Part shown: one piece after another, positions 1-7,749 of the stretch
How the letters are laid out: each line of letters begins with the position of its first letter
Numbering within the stretch: the stretch's first letter is position 1
Source: Trachipleistophora hominis
Taxonomy: Eukaryota; Microsporidia; Pleistophoridae
Assembly: GCA_000316135.1 (NCBI GenBank)
Contig: JH993959.1
Span: 1,906 to 26,080 of the forward strand
DNA: 24,175 bases
Direction of reading: 5' to 3'
Program-made: the position numbers and the translations under genes
Notes under the pieces: model-generated
What the model was told of the DNA's origin: nothing
What the model saw: only the letters and a program-made list of their open reading frames with translations
The model's database searches: none

Positions 1-54
1 TCTCAACAATCATTACGTACGTTTATCATCAACCCGCCCAAATTAATTACAAAA

Positions 55-72
55 ATGGCACCCCGAGGATGA
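55..72 (+). other. Upstream mini-ORF overlapping the CFT1 start
   Basis: ATG GCA CCC CGA GGA TGA encodes five residues. Its stop codon overlaps the CFT1 start as ATGA. If transcription begins upstream of position 55, CFT1 would need leaky scanning or reinitiation. Microsporidian transcripts often have very short leaders, so the mini-ORF may not be in the mRNA at all. Confidence 0.35.
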
Positions 73-3000
73 GCTTTATCTACAAACGCAGGCTGTTCTG
101 CAACAACATCGACGGCATGTGTTTCTTCACACCCACAGGCCCACAAAATGAGCACAGGAACGGTGCACTGCCCTACACGGCGATGTTCAACAGCAGTGTT
201 ATCGAAATTTACGATCCTGTACACAAAATACTGGAGAAAAACCTTTTCAGGCCAATCAAGCAGATCATAAGTTGTGACAATCACCTGTTCATTTTGTTCG
301 CGGACGGCAACCTCTCTGAGGTGCTCTACAACGCAGGAAATATTGAACTGGTCTCACTGATATACATCGATGAGGTGGGCACCAACACGTTCCTGCGTGC
401 TGATGGCGGTGTGATGTACGTCCATTACGACAGGTTTAAGTTTGGCATACACGTTTTTGCACGGCGTGCTGCCGGCACATTAAATAAATCTGCTGTTTTA
501 GACAATGTCGATTTGACGAGCAGCCGGAGAGTAAAAACGGGGCTGCACATGTTCCACGAGATCGATACGAACCTAAACAACGTGAAGGATGTTGTCCTGA
601 TCGACGACCTGATCTACTTCCTGTACTCTGCCGATCTGAACAGCATGAGCGTTCTAATCGTTGATCTGTGCAGTTTTGCGGTGCTTCGAGATGTGAGCGT
701 GGACAGCACGGCATTTAAGCTCTACAGGCTGAACGATACGCACGTAGTGGTGCTTTCTGAACGAACGGTGTATTTCCTGTGGGTAGATTCCGTTGTATTT
801 ACGTATTGCGTGCCGTTTGATGAGCTGGCGGACCAAAATGGAACGGCCGGTGCTTTTGAGGGCGCCAGGCTCTTCAACACCGCTGAGGCAGCGGTTAATG
901 ACAGCATTTTTATTTTCAACGGCGACCACAAAATATACCGCCTGCACATTTGCTATGCCGGTCAGCACATACAGTCTGTGAGCACCGGTGTGCAGCGCTC
1001 GTTCCACCAGTATGAATCGATTAGACGTGTTTTTGAGGCCAATCATTTTCTGTTTCTTGTTTTAGAAGATCGTACGGCTCTGCTTTTAGAGCCGCAGTTT
1101 AGCGCAGTCCCTAAAATTAAGAAGAACGTTCCTTTGTCTGAGGTGGATGATAACATTGATCTTTATAATACGCGCGTGCAGATAGACCAGCCTGCTGAGG
1201 CAGAAGAGACGGCCAATGATAACATCGATCTTTACAACACACGCGTAGACCAGCCTGCTGAGGATACGGCCAATGATAACATTGATCTTTACAACACACG
1301 CGTAGACCAGCCGGCCGAGGCAGAAGAAGTAGAAAGACAAATCAAAACGTACTCTCTCATTAAGACTCACCATTCGTTTGGCAACATAAAATACGTTTTT
1401 GAATGTGATACGGGCACAAACGGCGAGTACCTGATCGTTACAGACCGTCTTATTCAATATTTTGATGTTTTTACGTTCAAATTTACGAGGAACCACAGAA
1501 TAGGCGGCTATAAACAGCTGATGAAGGCAAATGATCTGTTCGTTCTTACGAATGAGACGAGCTCTTCGTTTTTCCGGTGGATTGATGGAAAAATCGTAAA
1601 ATACGACGGGCTGCTCAAAGACAATCAGAAGGAAAGGAGCGTTGAGGTTGTTATGGACGAGTACGTGAAGGGAGGGGATGAGTACGTGAAGGGAGGGGAT
1701 GAGTGCGTGAAAGGAAAGGATGAGCATCTGGGAGGGGATGAGCATCTGGGAAAGGATGAGAAGGACGAGTGCGTGAAAGGAAGGGATGAACACCCGCAGA
1801 TCAATAAGGAACATGAGTTTGAGAACAAAAGAGCAAAGATTGCACGGGCAGTGCAGGCTAAGACAGAAAATACGGAATATATCACAGATCAGGAGACGTT
1901 GGCCCTTTTTTACTTCCAAAACAGACTATTTCAGGTAACACGTGCGTTCATCAACGTGCTGAACGAAAGGAAAATGCCCATCAACGCTGAGACGGCGAAA
2001 GAAAACGGAACTCTTCTGTTCGTTAAGACAGGCGGGTCGTTGAAGGCGTACCCGCTCGTAGATTTGATCAACGGCACCATGACGTGTGCACTCTCCTTTG
2101 AAAACGTTGAGTGTTTCAGTGCGAACGGCCCGCTGCTCCTTCTATGCGACTCCTTGGACGGCGTTTCTCGTCTGCAGCTCTTTCGTGGTGAAGAGATGCT
2201 TTTCTGTACGCGGCTCTACGATTTCTGCGATATTTTAAACAACGGCGGCGCTGAGAATGAGCTGGACGCAACGGCTGCAGACGCCTTCAGAATTGATGAA
2301 TGCCTCGTATACCAGAACAACGACGTATTTTCTGTGCTTTTAAAGAGCGCGCACGTTATAGCGCTGTACGAAGGCTTTGCCCGTGCGGACCATCTCCCGT
2401 ATTTCGTCAAAAGACGAAATTTAATTTCGTTTTACAGGCACGCCCTGCACTACACCCGCAATTTCGTGTTCATCAAGAACAACTTCGTCATCCTGACGTG
2501 CGACAACCGCGTGCAGAGAACGACCAACTCGTTCGAGTGTGTTGTAGAGGACGCTGATGCGATCTACGGCATATCCAAGCGAAACATCGTTGAGTTCAGC
2601 GCAAATCCTGCGGGGTGCGTTCAACGGGTGCACGACATAAAAAACATCGACAGGATCATCAAAGATGAAACGAACGGCGTGTACGTCCTTACGTTCCTGC
2701 CCAGGGCGTTTGAGACGAGCAGCACGTGCAACGCAAAAGACAACGAAGACACGCCGTGCGAGGAGCGGCAAGAACTCGTCACGTGCAACGCAAAAGACAA
2801 CGAAGACACGCCGTGCGAGGAGCGGCAAGAACTCGTCATGTGCACGCTCAGCCTTGCAAGGCTGAGCATTTTTAGGCTGCCGAAGAACGAACTGGTCACC
2901 GACCTAAAGATTATGAGCCTGTGCGATTCTAACGGTGATCACAACGACTTCGTCGTTGTGGTCCTTTCACAGCGCACGAGCAACGAAATACTCCGTGGCC

Positions 3001-3833
3001 GAATTCTCGTCTTTGAGGTCATCGATGTCATCAGCGACACGGCGGACAGAAAAACGAAGAAGGCGCTCAAACTGCTGGGCAGTGAGCGCACGAAGGGGCC
3101 GATCAGCTGCTGTGCGGCCGTTCGTGGCAGAATAGCAGTGTCGCTGGCAACCAGGCTGATGGTGTACGAGTTCGACAGGAACACAGGAATAGTGGCAATC
3201 GCATTCTACGACCTGTACATGTACGCCGTATCGTTGGCAGTCATCAAGAATTACATCGTGGTCGGTGATATCATGATGGGACTGCACTTCGTGTACTTTC
3301 AGTCTGAGCCTGTCAAGCTGCACCTGCTGAGCAAGTCTGGCAGAGTTGCGAATCTTGGCTCGCTGGACTTCTTCAACGCCGGGGACCGCCTGTTCATCAC
3401 GGGCATTGATAAAACGGGCGAGGTGCAGATATTCTCGTTCTCGCCCGGCAACTTGTACAGCAATGAAGGTGAAAAGCTGGTGAAGAGACAGCAATTTGAG
3501 ACGTATGCACACTTTCAGTCAATACGAACGAACACGTACCGCAGCTACGCGTCCTTCTTCTCGTCCCAGAATTTCTTTGTAACGCTCTCCTACACACAGA
3601 AAGACTACGGAAAGATTCATGATGTGCTCAAGTGTTACAGAGAGATAAAAAGTTTTTGGGGAGTTTCTCTCCGGTATCAGCACCAGGAGGTTTGCTATAA
3701 GAAGTGTGTTCATACTGATCTGCTGCTTAACTTTTTTAATGAGCCTGTGAAATACCAAAAGGATGTTTGTGGGAGGGTAGGCCATGATTACGAGGAGATT
3801 TTGCATCTTATTGAGGATTTTTTAAAATTGTAG
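69..3833 (+). CDS. CFT1: Cleavage and polyadenylation factor subunit CPSF160/Cft1
   Basis: 1254 residues, a little shorter than yeast or animal homologues. In the family this beta-propeller protein is the scaffold of the CPSF/CPF complex that recognises and processes pre-mRNA 3' ends in the nucleus. The C-terminal third is the most recognisable part: GRILVFEVIDV (about 977-987), YIVVGDIMMGLHFVYFQ (about 1062-1078) and GEVQIFSFSPG (about 1117-1127) match the CPSF_A region in order, followed by the helical C-terminus (VHTDLLLNFF...). These motifs fit Cft1 better than the paralogues DDB1 or SF3B3/Rse1. Three blocks of in-frame tandem repeats lie at residues 361-422, 530-575 and 886-923, presumably in loops between propeller blades. 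The ATG at 69 sits in the context CCGAGGATG, and a five-codon upstream ORF overlaps it. The next two genes encode functional partners. Identity is an inference from remembered family motifs. Confidence 0.88.
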   Translation: MSFIYKRRLFCNNIDGMCFFTPTGPQNEHRNGALPYTAMFNSSVIEIYDPVHKILEKNLFRPIKQIISCDNHLFILFADGNLSEVLYNAGNIELVSLIYIDEVGTNTFLRADGGVMYVHYDRFKFGIHVFARRAAGTLNKSAVLDNVDLTSSRRVKTGLHMFHEIDTNLNNVKDVVLIDDLIYFLYSADLNSMSVLIVDLCSFAVLRDVSVDSTAFKLYRLNDTHVVVLSERTVYFLWVDSVVFTYCVPFDELADQNGTAGAFEGARLFNTAEAAVNDSIFIFNGDHKIYRLHICYAGQHIQSVSTGVQRSFHQYESIRRVFEANHFLFLVLEDRTALLLEPQFSAVPKIKKNVPLSEVDDNIDLYNTRVQIDQPAEAEETANDNIDLYNTRVDQPAEDTANDNIDLYNTRVDQPAEAEEVERQIKTYSLIKTHHSFGNIKYVFECDTGTNGEYLIVTDRLIQYFDVFTFKFTRNHRIGGYKQLMKANDLFVLTNETSSSFFRWIDGKIVKYDGLLKDNQKERSVEVVMDEYVKGGDEYVKGGDECVKGKDEHLGGDEHLGKDEKDECVKGRDEHPQINKEHEFENKRAKIARAVQAKTENTEYITDQETLALFYFQNRLFQVTRAFINVLNERKMPINAETAKENGTLLFVKTGGSLKAYPLVDLINGTMTCALSFENVECFSANGPLLLLCDSLDGVSRLQLFRGEEMLFCTRLYDFCDILNNGGAENELDATAADAFRIDECLVYQNNDVFSVLLKSAHVIALYEGFARADHLPYFVKRRNLISFYRHALHYTRNFVFIKNNFVILTCDNRVQRTTNSFECVVEDADAIYGISKRNIVEFSANPAGCVQRVHDIKNIDRIIKDETNGVYVLTFLPRAFETSSTCNAKDNEDTPCEERQELVTCNAKDNEDTPCEERQELVMCTLSLARLSIFRLPKNELVTDLKIMSLCDSNGDHNDFVVVVLSQRTSNEILRGRILVFEVIDVISDTADRKTKKALKLLGSERTKGPISCCAAVRGRIAVSLATRLMVYEFDRNTGIVAIAFYDLYMYAVSLAVIKNYIVVGDIMMGLHFVYFQSEPVKLHLLSKSGRVANLGSLDFFNAGDRLFITGIDKTGEVQIFSFSPGNLYSNEGEKLVKRQQFETYAHFQSIRTNTYRSYASFFSSQNFFVTLSYTQKDYGKIHDVLKCYREIKSFWGVSLRYQHQEVCYKKCVHTDLLLNFFNEPVKYQKDVCGRVGHDYEEILHLIEDFLKL
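1149..1334 (+). repeat. In-frame tandem repeat in CFT1 (DNIDLYNTRV units)
   Basis: Three consecutive units begin with DNIDLYNTRV at 1149, 1218 and 1275. Unit lengths are 69, 57 and about 60 nt (23, 19 and 20 residues). Units differ by silent changes and by small in-frame indels (QI, AEE). The encoded linker is acidic and probably forms an exposed loop in the beta-propeller scaffold. Confidence 0.9.
1656..1793 (+). repeat. In-frame short repeats in CFT1 (DEYVKGG / DEHLGG units)
   Basis: A run of 5-7-residue units of the type DEYVKGG, DECVKGK, DEHLGG and DEHLGK fills residues 530-575. It is strongly charged and G-rich on the plus strand. It is probably a disordered loop grown by replication slippage. 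The reading frame stays open throughout. Confidence 0.85.
2724..2837 (+). repeat. Perfect 57-bp tandem duplication in CFT1
   Basis: The 57 nt at 2724-2780 are repeated without a single difference at 2781-2837. Each copy encodes 19 residues beginning TCNAKDNEDTP. Perfect identity, including synonymous sites, means the duplication is very recent or homogenised. It lies shortly before the conserved C-terminal CPSF_A region. Confidence 0.95.
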
Positions 3834-4371
3834 ACGTTCTTTCAATGGAGAGCCTTAAAATTTATTTTAAAATTTATTAAACGTATTTTGATACGTTTTT
3901 ATACGTTTTAATACGTTTAAATATTTCTGATATTTTATACGTTTAGGTATTTTCATATTTCCAATACTTTCTCCTATTTTCATACGTTTTAATAAATTAA
4001 ATATTTGTGATACGTTCAATACTTATCGCTTATTAAACAATATAAATATTTTAATCTTTACCATAAAATACATCAACGTACATTTATTACCGTTGTTTAA
4101 AGGGGATTCCTTATCTAATGCTGAACATCAAAGGATAACAACCCTAACGATTGCATCTCTACGAGAATACGAACCATTCCTTAACCTGCACACTCAGAAA
4201 TAAATAAAAACGTTTTAAGTTTTCATAAAATGGTCAATCTGTACGTGCCTTGTAGGTAATTAATAGAAATTACGTTTTAATTAAATATTTGATCCTTAGG
4301 ACTGTAAGGTTAACGTGGTAATACAAACGTGTTCACGAATTAATAGCTGAGGATGTTATGATTTGTTAGGG

Positions 4372-4463
4372 AAGTGTGGGGTGGTAATTAAACAGATTCA
4401 TTCATCAAGGGCTGGTCGTACCAGAAGAGTAAGTTTGGTTAAGTGTGGGGTGGTAATTAAACA
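4372..4463 (+). repeat. Pair of exact 23-bp direct repeats
   Basis: AAGTGTGGGGTGGTAATTAA followed by ACA occurs at 4372-4394 and again at 4441-4463, with 69 bp between the starts. The G-rich core stands out in this AT-rich spacer. Function is unknown. Confidence 0.85.
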
Positions 4464-5227
4464 TACTTTTAAAAAAAGGAAAAACTGAATTTAGAACTGA
4501 AGAGTAAACGAAGTTTAAAGGCTAATCACAGGATTTGTTAAATAAAGTTTTTCATTCTGGAGAAAGTAAACGGGTAAATCTCCCATTTCTTAGGTTACAG
4601 CAGATCAAAGATCTTCTCCAGTAATACCGTTCATTATTGTTGGGCTGATACGTATTGTAACGTAGGGATTGTTTATTAAATGATTAGATAGAGGAGGTTT
4701 GGTCTGACCAACAATTATAACTTAAATTTTATCTTTGTTCGTATCATAGGTCAAGTATTACTAGCCTTGGTATACGTGGTATAGCATTATAACATAAGTA
4801 TAGGTAACAATAACATTATTTGTGTATTGTAATTGCTATTGTCATAGACATGGCCAGTACTAAATGATGAACAAGAAATTGGTAATAATGAATGTGTTGT
4901 AATGATCGTATGTAGAATATAGAAAGATTAATTAAACTAAGTTTTAAGAAAAGATGCTAAACTAATTACGTGTTATAGTTTGTAATTGTCATACTGAAGG
5001 AACGTATTCTTTCTTTTAATAAAGCTAATCTTTTATCTTGAAATACGTTAATCTATAGAGAATGCATTCTACTAATGTTATACGTTATAATTACAATATA
5101 TCGTTAGATTTAGTATAACGATAGATTACGTATCTATAACTGGGCTATGAATGCTTAACATACTACGTTCAACTATATTATGATAGAGAGAGTTTTTAAT
5201 AAAGATTAAGTTTAGTAATTTGATATT

Positions 5228-5295
5228 CAATGAAGAGAATGATGTGATACACGTGATTTAACAATGAAGAGAACGATGGTATACATGCAGTTTAA
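5228..5295 (+). repeat. 34-bp imperfect tandem repeat
   Basis: Two 34-bp units start with CAATGAAGAGAA and end with TTTAA (5228-5261 and 5262-5295). A truncated third start, CAATAAGAAAG, follows. The array lies about 190 bp upstream of the CFT2 start. Confidence 0.75.
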
Positions 5296-5480
5296 CAATA
5301 AGAAAGTAATAGTAGGCCGTTCAGTATGACATGATGAATTTCTTGATCAGATCCTTTAATTATAAATTTTGTATTATTCACGTTAATCTGTTCAATAAGC
5401 AAATCGTTAAAAGCTGAGGATGTTTCTTTTCTTAAAAGTTAATTTAATTATCTCCTCCATACACACCACCTAATCAGAGG

Positions 5481-7196
5481 ATGCCTCCGTTATTCCTCAC
5501 TGCCCCTCGTCAATACGCAATGCCCGCCATAAAATTTACGCGCTGCAAAGAAAACTCTTTCCTCAGCATGGACCTGCACAACGACAGGATACAATTTGAT
5601 TATCCGGCCGAAATATACGGCAAAAATCATAGAATCGGCGACAAGCCGATTCTAATAAAAGTTAAACCGGTAAACGCAAAAAAGATCTTTATAAGCTCTA
5701 ACAACGCCTTAGGAATATTTTTTATGAAGAAAAACGTTCCTATTTACATCACAAGACCAGTTTACGAGCAGCTTGTGCTGCGCTTAAGGGAGTTGCAGGG
5801 CTATCTGGTAAACTACGACGACGAACACGATAAAACGGATCTACGGAGTGTGAACGATGCCAACATAACAAAAGCTGAGCGGAACATCATCTTCATCACC
5901 TACAACGAAATAACGTACTTCGACACTTTTATGGTTGAGGCAGTGTCATCCAACACTTTTCTTGGCTGGAGCAATTTCATTTTGCACGTGCAGAACAGAA
6001 AGTTGGCGTACGTGTCAACGTTCTCATTGAAGGGAAGAATTTCTTTTAAGATGGAACCAACGAAATTGCACGTGATAATCTACAACCAGCGCCAGATTAA
6101 CACACACGGGCACAATTTGGACGACTTTCTGAGGATTTGCCAGGATGATATGATAAAGATAATACCGATCGACATGTCATCGATGTTTCTTGAACTGTTC
6201 CTGTTTCTGCTCAACACTACGAGAGATATGAACATACGGATATGTGTGGTGTCGTCCATTTATACGGCGATTAACAGGATCGTTAATGGATGCGGGAAAT
6301 GGCTCAATAAGAAATTTAGAATTGAGCAGCACGATCCTCTGCCACTGATCATCAAGAATGTTACTTACTGTGACGATCTGGCGGGTGTAAATGAGCTGGA
6401 TGATGATTCAATCGTATTTTGTACGAAGGAAGAGTTCGATGTAACCAACAATTCGATTGATAACGGCGCGTATTACGGTGAGATGATTGGAGTGCTGAAC
6501 AAGGAGAATGGGGAAAGTACGAACGGCGAAAAGGCGCAGGTAACACGCGCAAAAGTGCTGAACAAGGAGAATGGGAAAAGTACGAACGGTGAAAAGGCGC
6601 AGGTAACACGCGCAAAGGAAGCGGTTGTTGATGAGGACAGCCCCGAAGATGACGTACGAATAAAACGCATCAATACTGCGCTCGGTGGCGCAGATAAGAA
6701 CGAGCGTATTGATTTTATCATAAGGTCCATTCTAAAAGGGGATACAACACGTGCAAAAGGCCTGTTCAATAGAAAATACTCCGTGCTAAACGTGATGGGC
6801 TATGATATGGTGAGTGACTATTCCTTTGACCTGAATTTAAACTCTACCGTGCCAGAAATGAGGACCTTCTACGGTGACCCTGTTATCATCAGTAACTCAG
6901 GTAACGGCTTAAAAGAAAATGACATTGCAGTAACAGATGAGGAGGTATACGTGATTAATGTACCAAACGTTGATTACTACACCTACAGTATCAAGAATGC
7001 AGAAAGAATGTCGGCCGGAGATAATCTGCTGCTCTTTGATGGAAAGATTAGGAACGAAAGACTAGCGTGCACAAGAAACCGTTTGAAAAGAATGTTTAGA
7101 GAGACTTATTATCTGTACGATGGACAGTATTTCTTTCCTGGTCTGAGAAAGAAGGTCTGGTTTGATAATGACGTGTTTTATATTGAGGATTACTAA
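5481..7196 (+). CDS. CPSF100/Cft2-like subunit, inactive metallo-beta-lactamase/beta-CASP protein
   Basis: 571 residues. Known CPSF100/Cft2 proteins are catalytically dead partners of the endonuclease CPSF73/Ysh1. An N-terminal strand pattern (MPAIKFTRC..., from residue 14) resembles the family start. KKIFISSNNALG (68-78) plus IYITRPVYEQ (89-97) aligns with the LSHPD...IYATxPVY stretch, and SSNTFLGWSNF (156-166) with the GH..GG.xW motif. RKYSVLNVMGYDMVSDYSFD (431-450) resembles the YDxYGxxI..xDF segment, and the last 60 residues (LLLFDGKI, then YDGQYFFPGLRKKVWFDNDV) resemble the CPSF100 C-terminus. All metal-ligand positions are lost. Residues 338-379 are a 21-residue tandem duplication in the insert. 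Either the first ATG or M14 (5520) could be the start; M14 fits the family better, but the first has the AGAGGATG context. INTS9 is the main alternative. Confidence 0.7.
   Translation: MPPLFLTAPRQYAMPAIKFTRCKENSFLSMDLHNDRIQFDYPAEIYGKNHRIGDKPILIKVKPVNAKKIFISSNNALGIFFMKKNVPIYITRPVYEQLVLRLRELQGYLVNYDDEHDKTDLRSVNDANITKAERNIIFITYNEITYFDTFMVEAVSSNTFLGWSNFILHVQNRKLAYVSTFSLKGRISFKMEPTKLHVIIYNQRQINTHGHNLDDFLRICQDDMIKIIPIDMSSMFLELFLFLLNTTRDMNIRICVVSSIYTAINRIVNGCGKWLNKKFRIEQHDPLPLIIKNVTYCDDLAGVNELDDDSIVFCTKEEFDVTNNSIDNGAYYGEMIGVLNKENGESTNGEKAQVTRAKVLNKENGKSTNGEKAQVTRAKEAVVDEDSPEDDVRIKRINTALGGADKNERIDFIIRSILKGDTTRAKGLFNRKYSVLNVMGYDMVSDYSFDLNLNSTVPEMRTFYGDPVIISNSGNGLKENDIAVTDEEVYVINVPNVDYYTYSIKNAERMSAGDNLLLFDGKIRNERLACTRNRLKRMFRETYYLYDGQYFFPGLRKKVWFDNDVFYIEDY
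6492..6617 (+). repeat. In-frame 63-bp tandem duplication in CFT2-like gene
   Basis: Two 63-nt copies (6492-6554 and 6555-6617) each encode 21 residues beginning VLNKENG. They differ at only three bases, one of which gives E/K. The repeat lies in the variable charged insert of the beta-CASP region and mirrors the repeats in neighbouring CFT1. Confidence 0.95.
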
Positions 7197-7289
7197 GGAA
7201 TACACTAAGATTTGCAATGTTAAGGTGATGATAAGATGTTTAATTGTGATAATTTGATTGTTATCTGTTGTGATACGTGCCGTATGATG

Positions 7290-7295
7290 AATAAA
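7290..7295 (+). terminator. Possible poly(A) signal AATAAA downstream of CFT2
   Basis: The first AATAAA hexamer after the CFT2-like stop codon lies about 95 bp downstream. In AT-rich DNA the hexamer is frequent by chance, so this is only a candidate. Confidence 0.3.
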
Positions 7296-7335
7296 TATTT
7301 GGCGTAGCCATGGCTTTATTATTACCATGATTTTA

Positions 7336-7468
7336 ATTTAATGGTTAGACTGTAATTGAATGGTTAGACCATAATTGAATGGTTAGACCGTAATTGAATG
7401 GTTAGACCATAATTGAATGGTTAAACTGTAATTCAATGGTTAGGCCGTAATGCAATGGTTAGACTGTA
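7336..7468 (+). repeat. Seven-copy 19-bp tandem repeat
   Basis: Seven consecutive 19-bp units of the type ATTGAATGGTTAGACCRTA run without gaps. The inner copies alternate CCATA and CCGTA. The period is not a multiple of three and no frame is open, so this is a non-coding minisatellite. It lies in the 3' space between the convergent CFT2 and CLP1 genes. The flanks hold related words (ACCATGAYYTTAAT at about 7324, 7476 and 7557; TTTAATGGTATAA at about 7495 and 7546). Confidence 0.92.
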
Positions 7469-7604
7469 ACTTTAACCATGACCTTAATAATAATTTAATG
7501 GTATAATAATTTAATAATAATTTAATAATAAAGTAAAAACATTTTTAATGGTATAACCATGACTTTAATTATAATCTTTTAATAATTATTAATAATTTAA
7601 AAGA

Positions 7605-7749
7605 CCAGCACCTGCAAAAACAGAAAGAACTGTGCGATAGAACATCCCAACGGGTAGAACAGTTGAAAATACCACAGCCTGTCAGGAGGGCAGGCACAGC
7701 TGCAGATAAACACGTATTTAATGCAACACTCAAAACTCTGAGTACTTGA
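7605..7749 (+). pseudogene. Orphan coding-like fragment overlapping the CLP1 3' end
   Basis: A G+C-richer island breaks the AT-rich spacer. On the plus strand one frame is open to a TGA at 7747-7749 and reads like a charged helical C-terminus (DQHLQKQKELCDRTSQRVEQ, then KIPQPVRRAGTAADKHVF). It has no ATG, and the frame upstream dissolves into AT repeats. It overlaps the last codons of CLP1 tail-to-tail by 20 bp. The opposite strand is also open here in one frame with a hydrophobic reading, so the coding strand is not certain. It may be the decayed 3' end of a lost gene. Confidence 0.3.

Larger units (their letters stand above)
3834..5480. other. AT-rich intergenic spacer between CFT1 and CFT2
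   Basis: No credible gene is seen in these 1.6 kb; all frames are broken and the composition is strongly A+T. It contains a cluster of TACGTTT words just after CFT1 (3877-4018), an exact 23-bp direct repeat (4372 and 4441), a 34-bp imperfect tandem repeat (5228-5295) and two GCTGAGGATG words (4346 and 5413). The last 30 bases before CFT2 are C-rich (CTCCTCC, CCACC). Confidence 0.7.

Noticed and set aside
1086..1919. 277-codon ORF antisense to CFT1
   Set aside because: It lies opposite the CFT1 repeat blocks; its own repeats are just the reverse reading of those units and it resembles no family.
2421..3512. Several 80-180-codon antisense ORFs in CFT1
   Set aside because: Shadows of a G+C-rich coding frame; CFT1 in the sense frame has clear family motifs throughout this part.
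69..3833. DDB1 or SF3B3/Rse1 as identity of the first gene
   Set aside because: Same superfamily, but the GRIL.FEVIDV, VGDIM.. and GEVQIF.F.P blocks and the C-terminal tail fit Cft1 best.
5481..7196. Integrator subunit INTS9 as first-choice name
   Set aside because: The central SSNTFLGWSNF is INTS9-like, but the VY after the first MBL strand, the YD..SDYSFD segment and the C-terminal block fit CPSF100 better, and the neighbours are CPSF-type genes.
7336..7468. CRISPR-like array
   Set aside because: The units are contiguous 19-bp tandem repeats without unique spacers.
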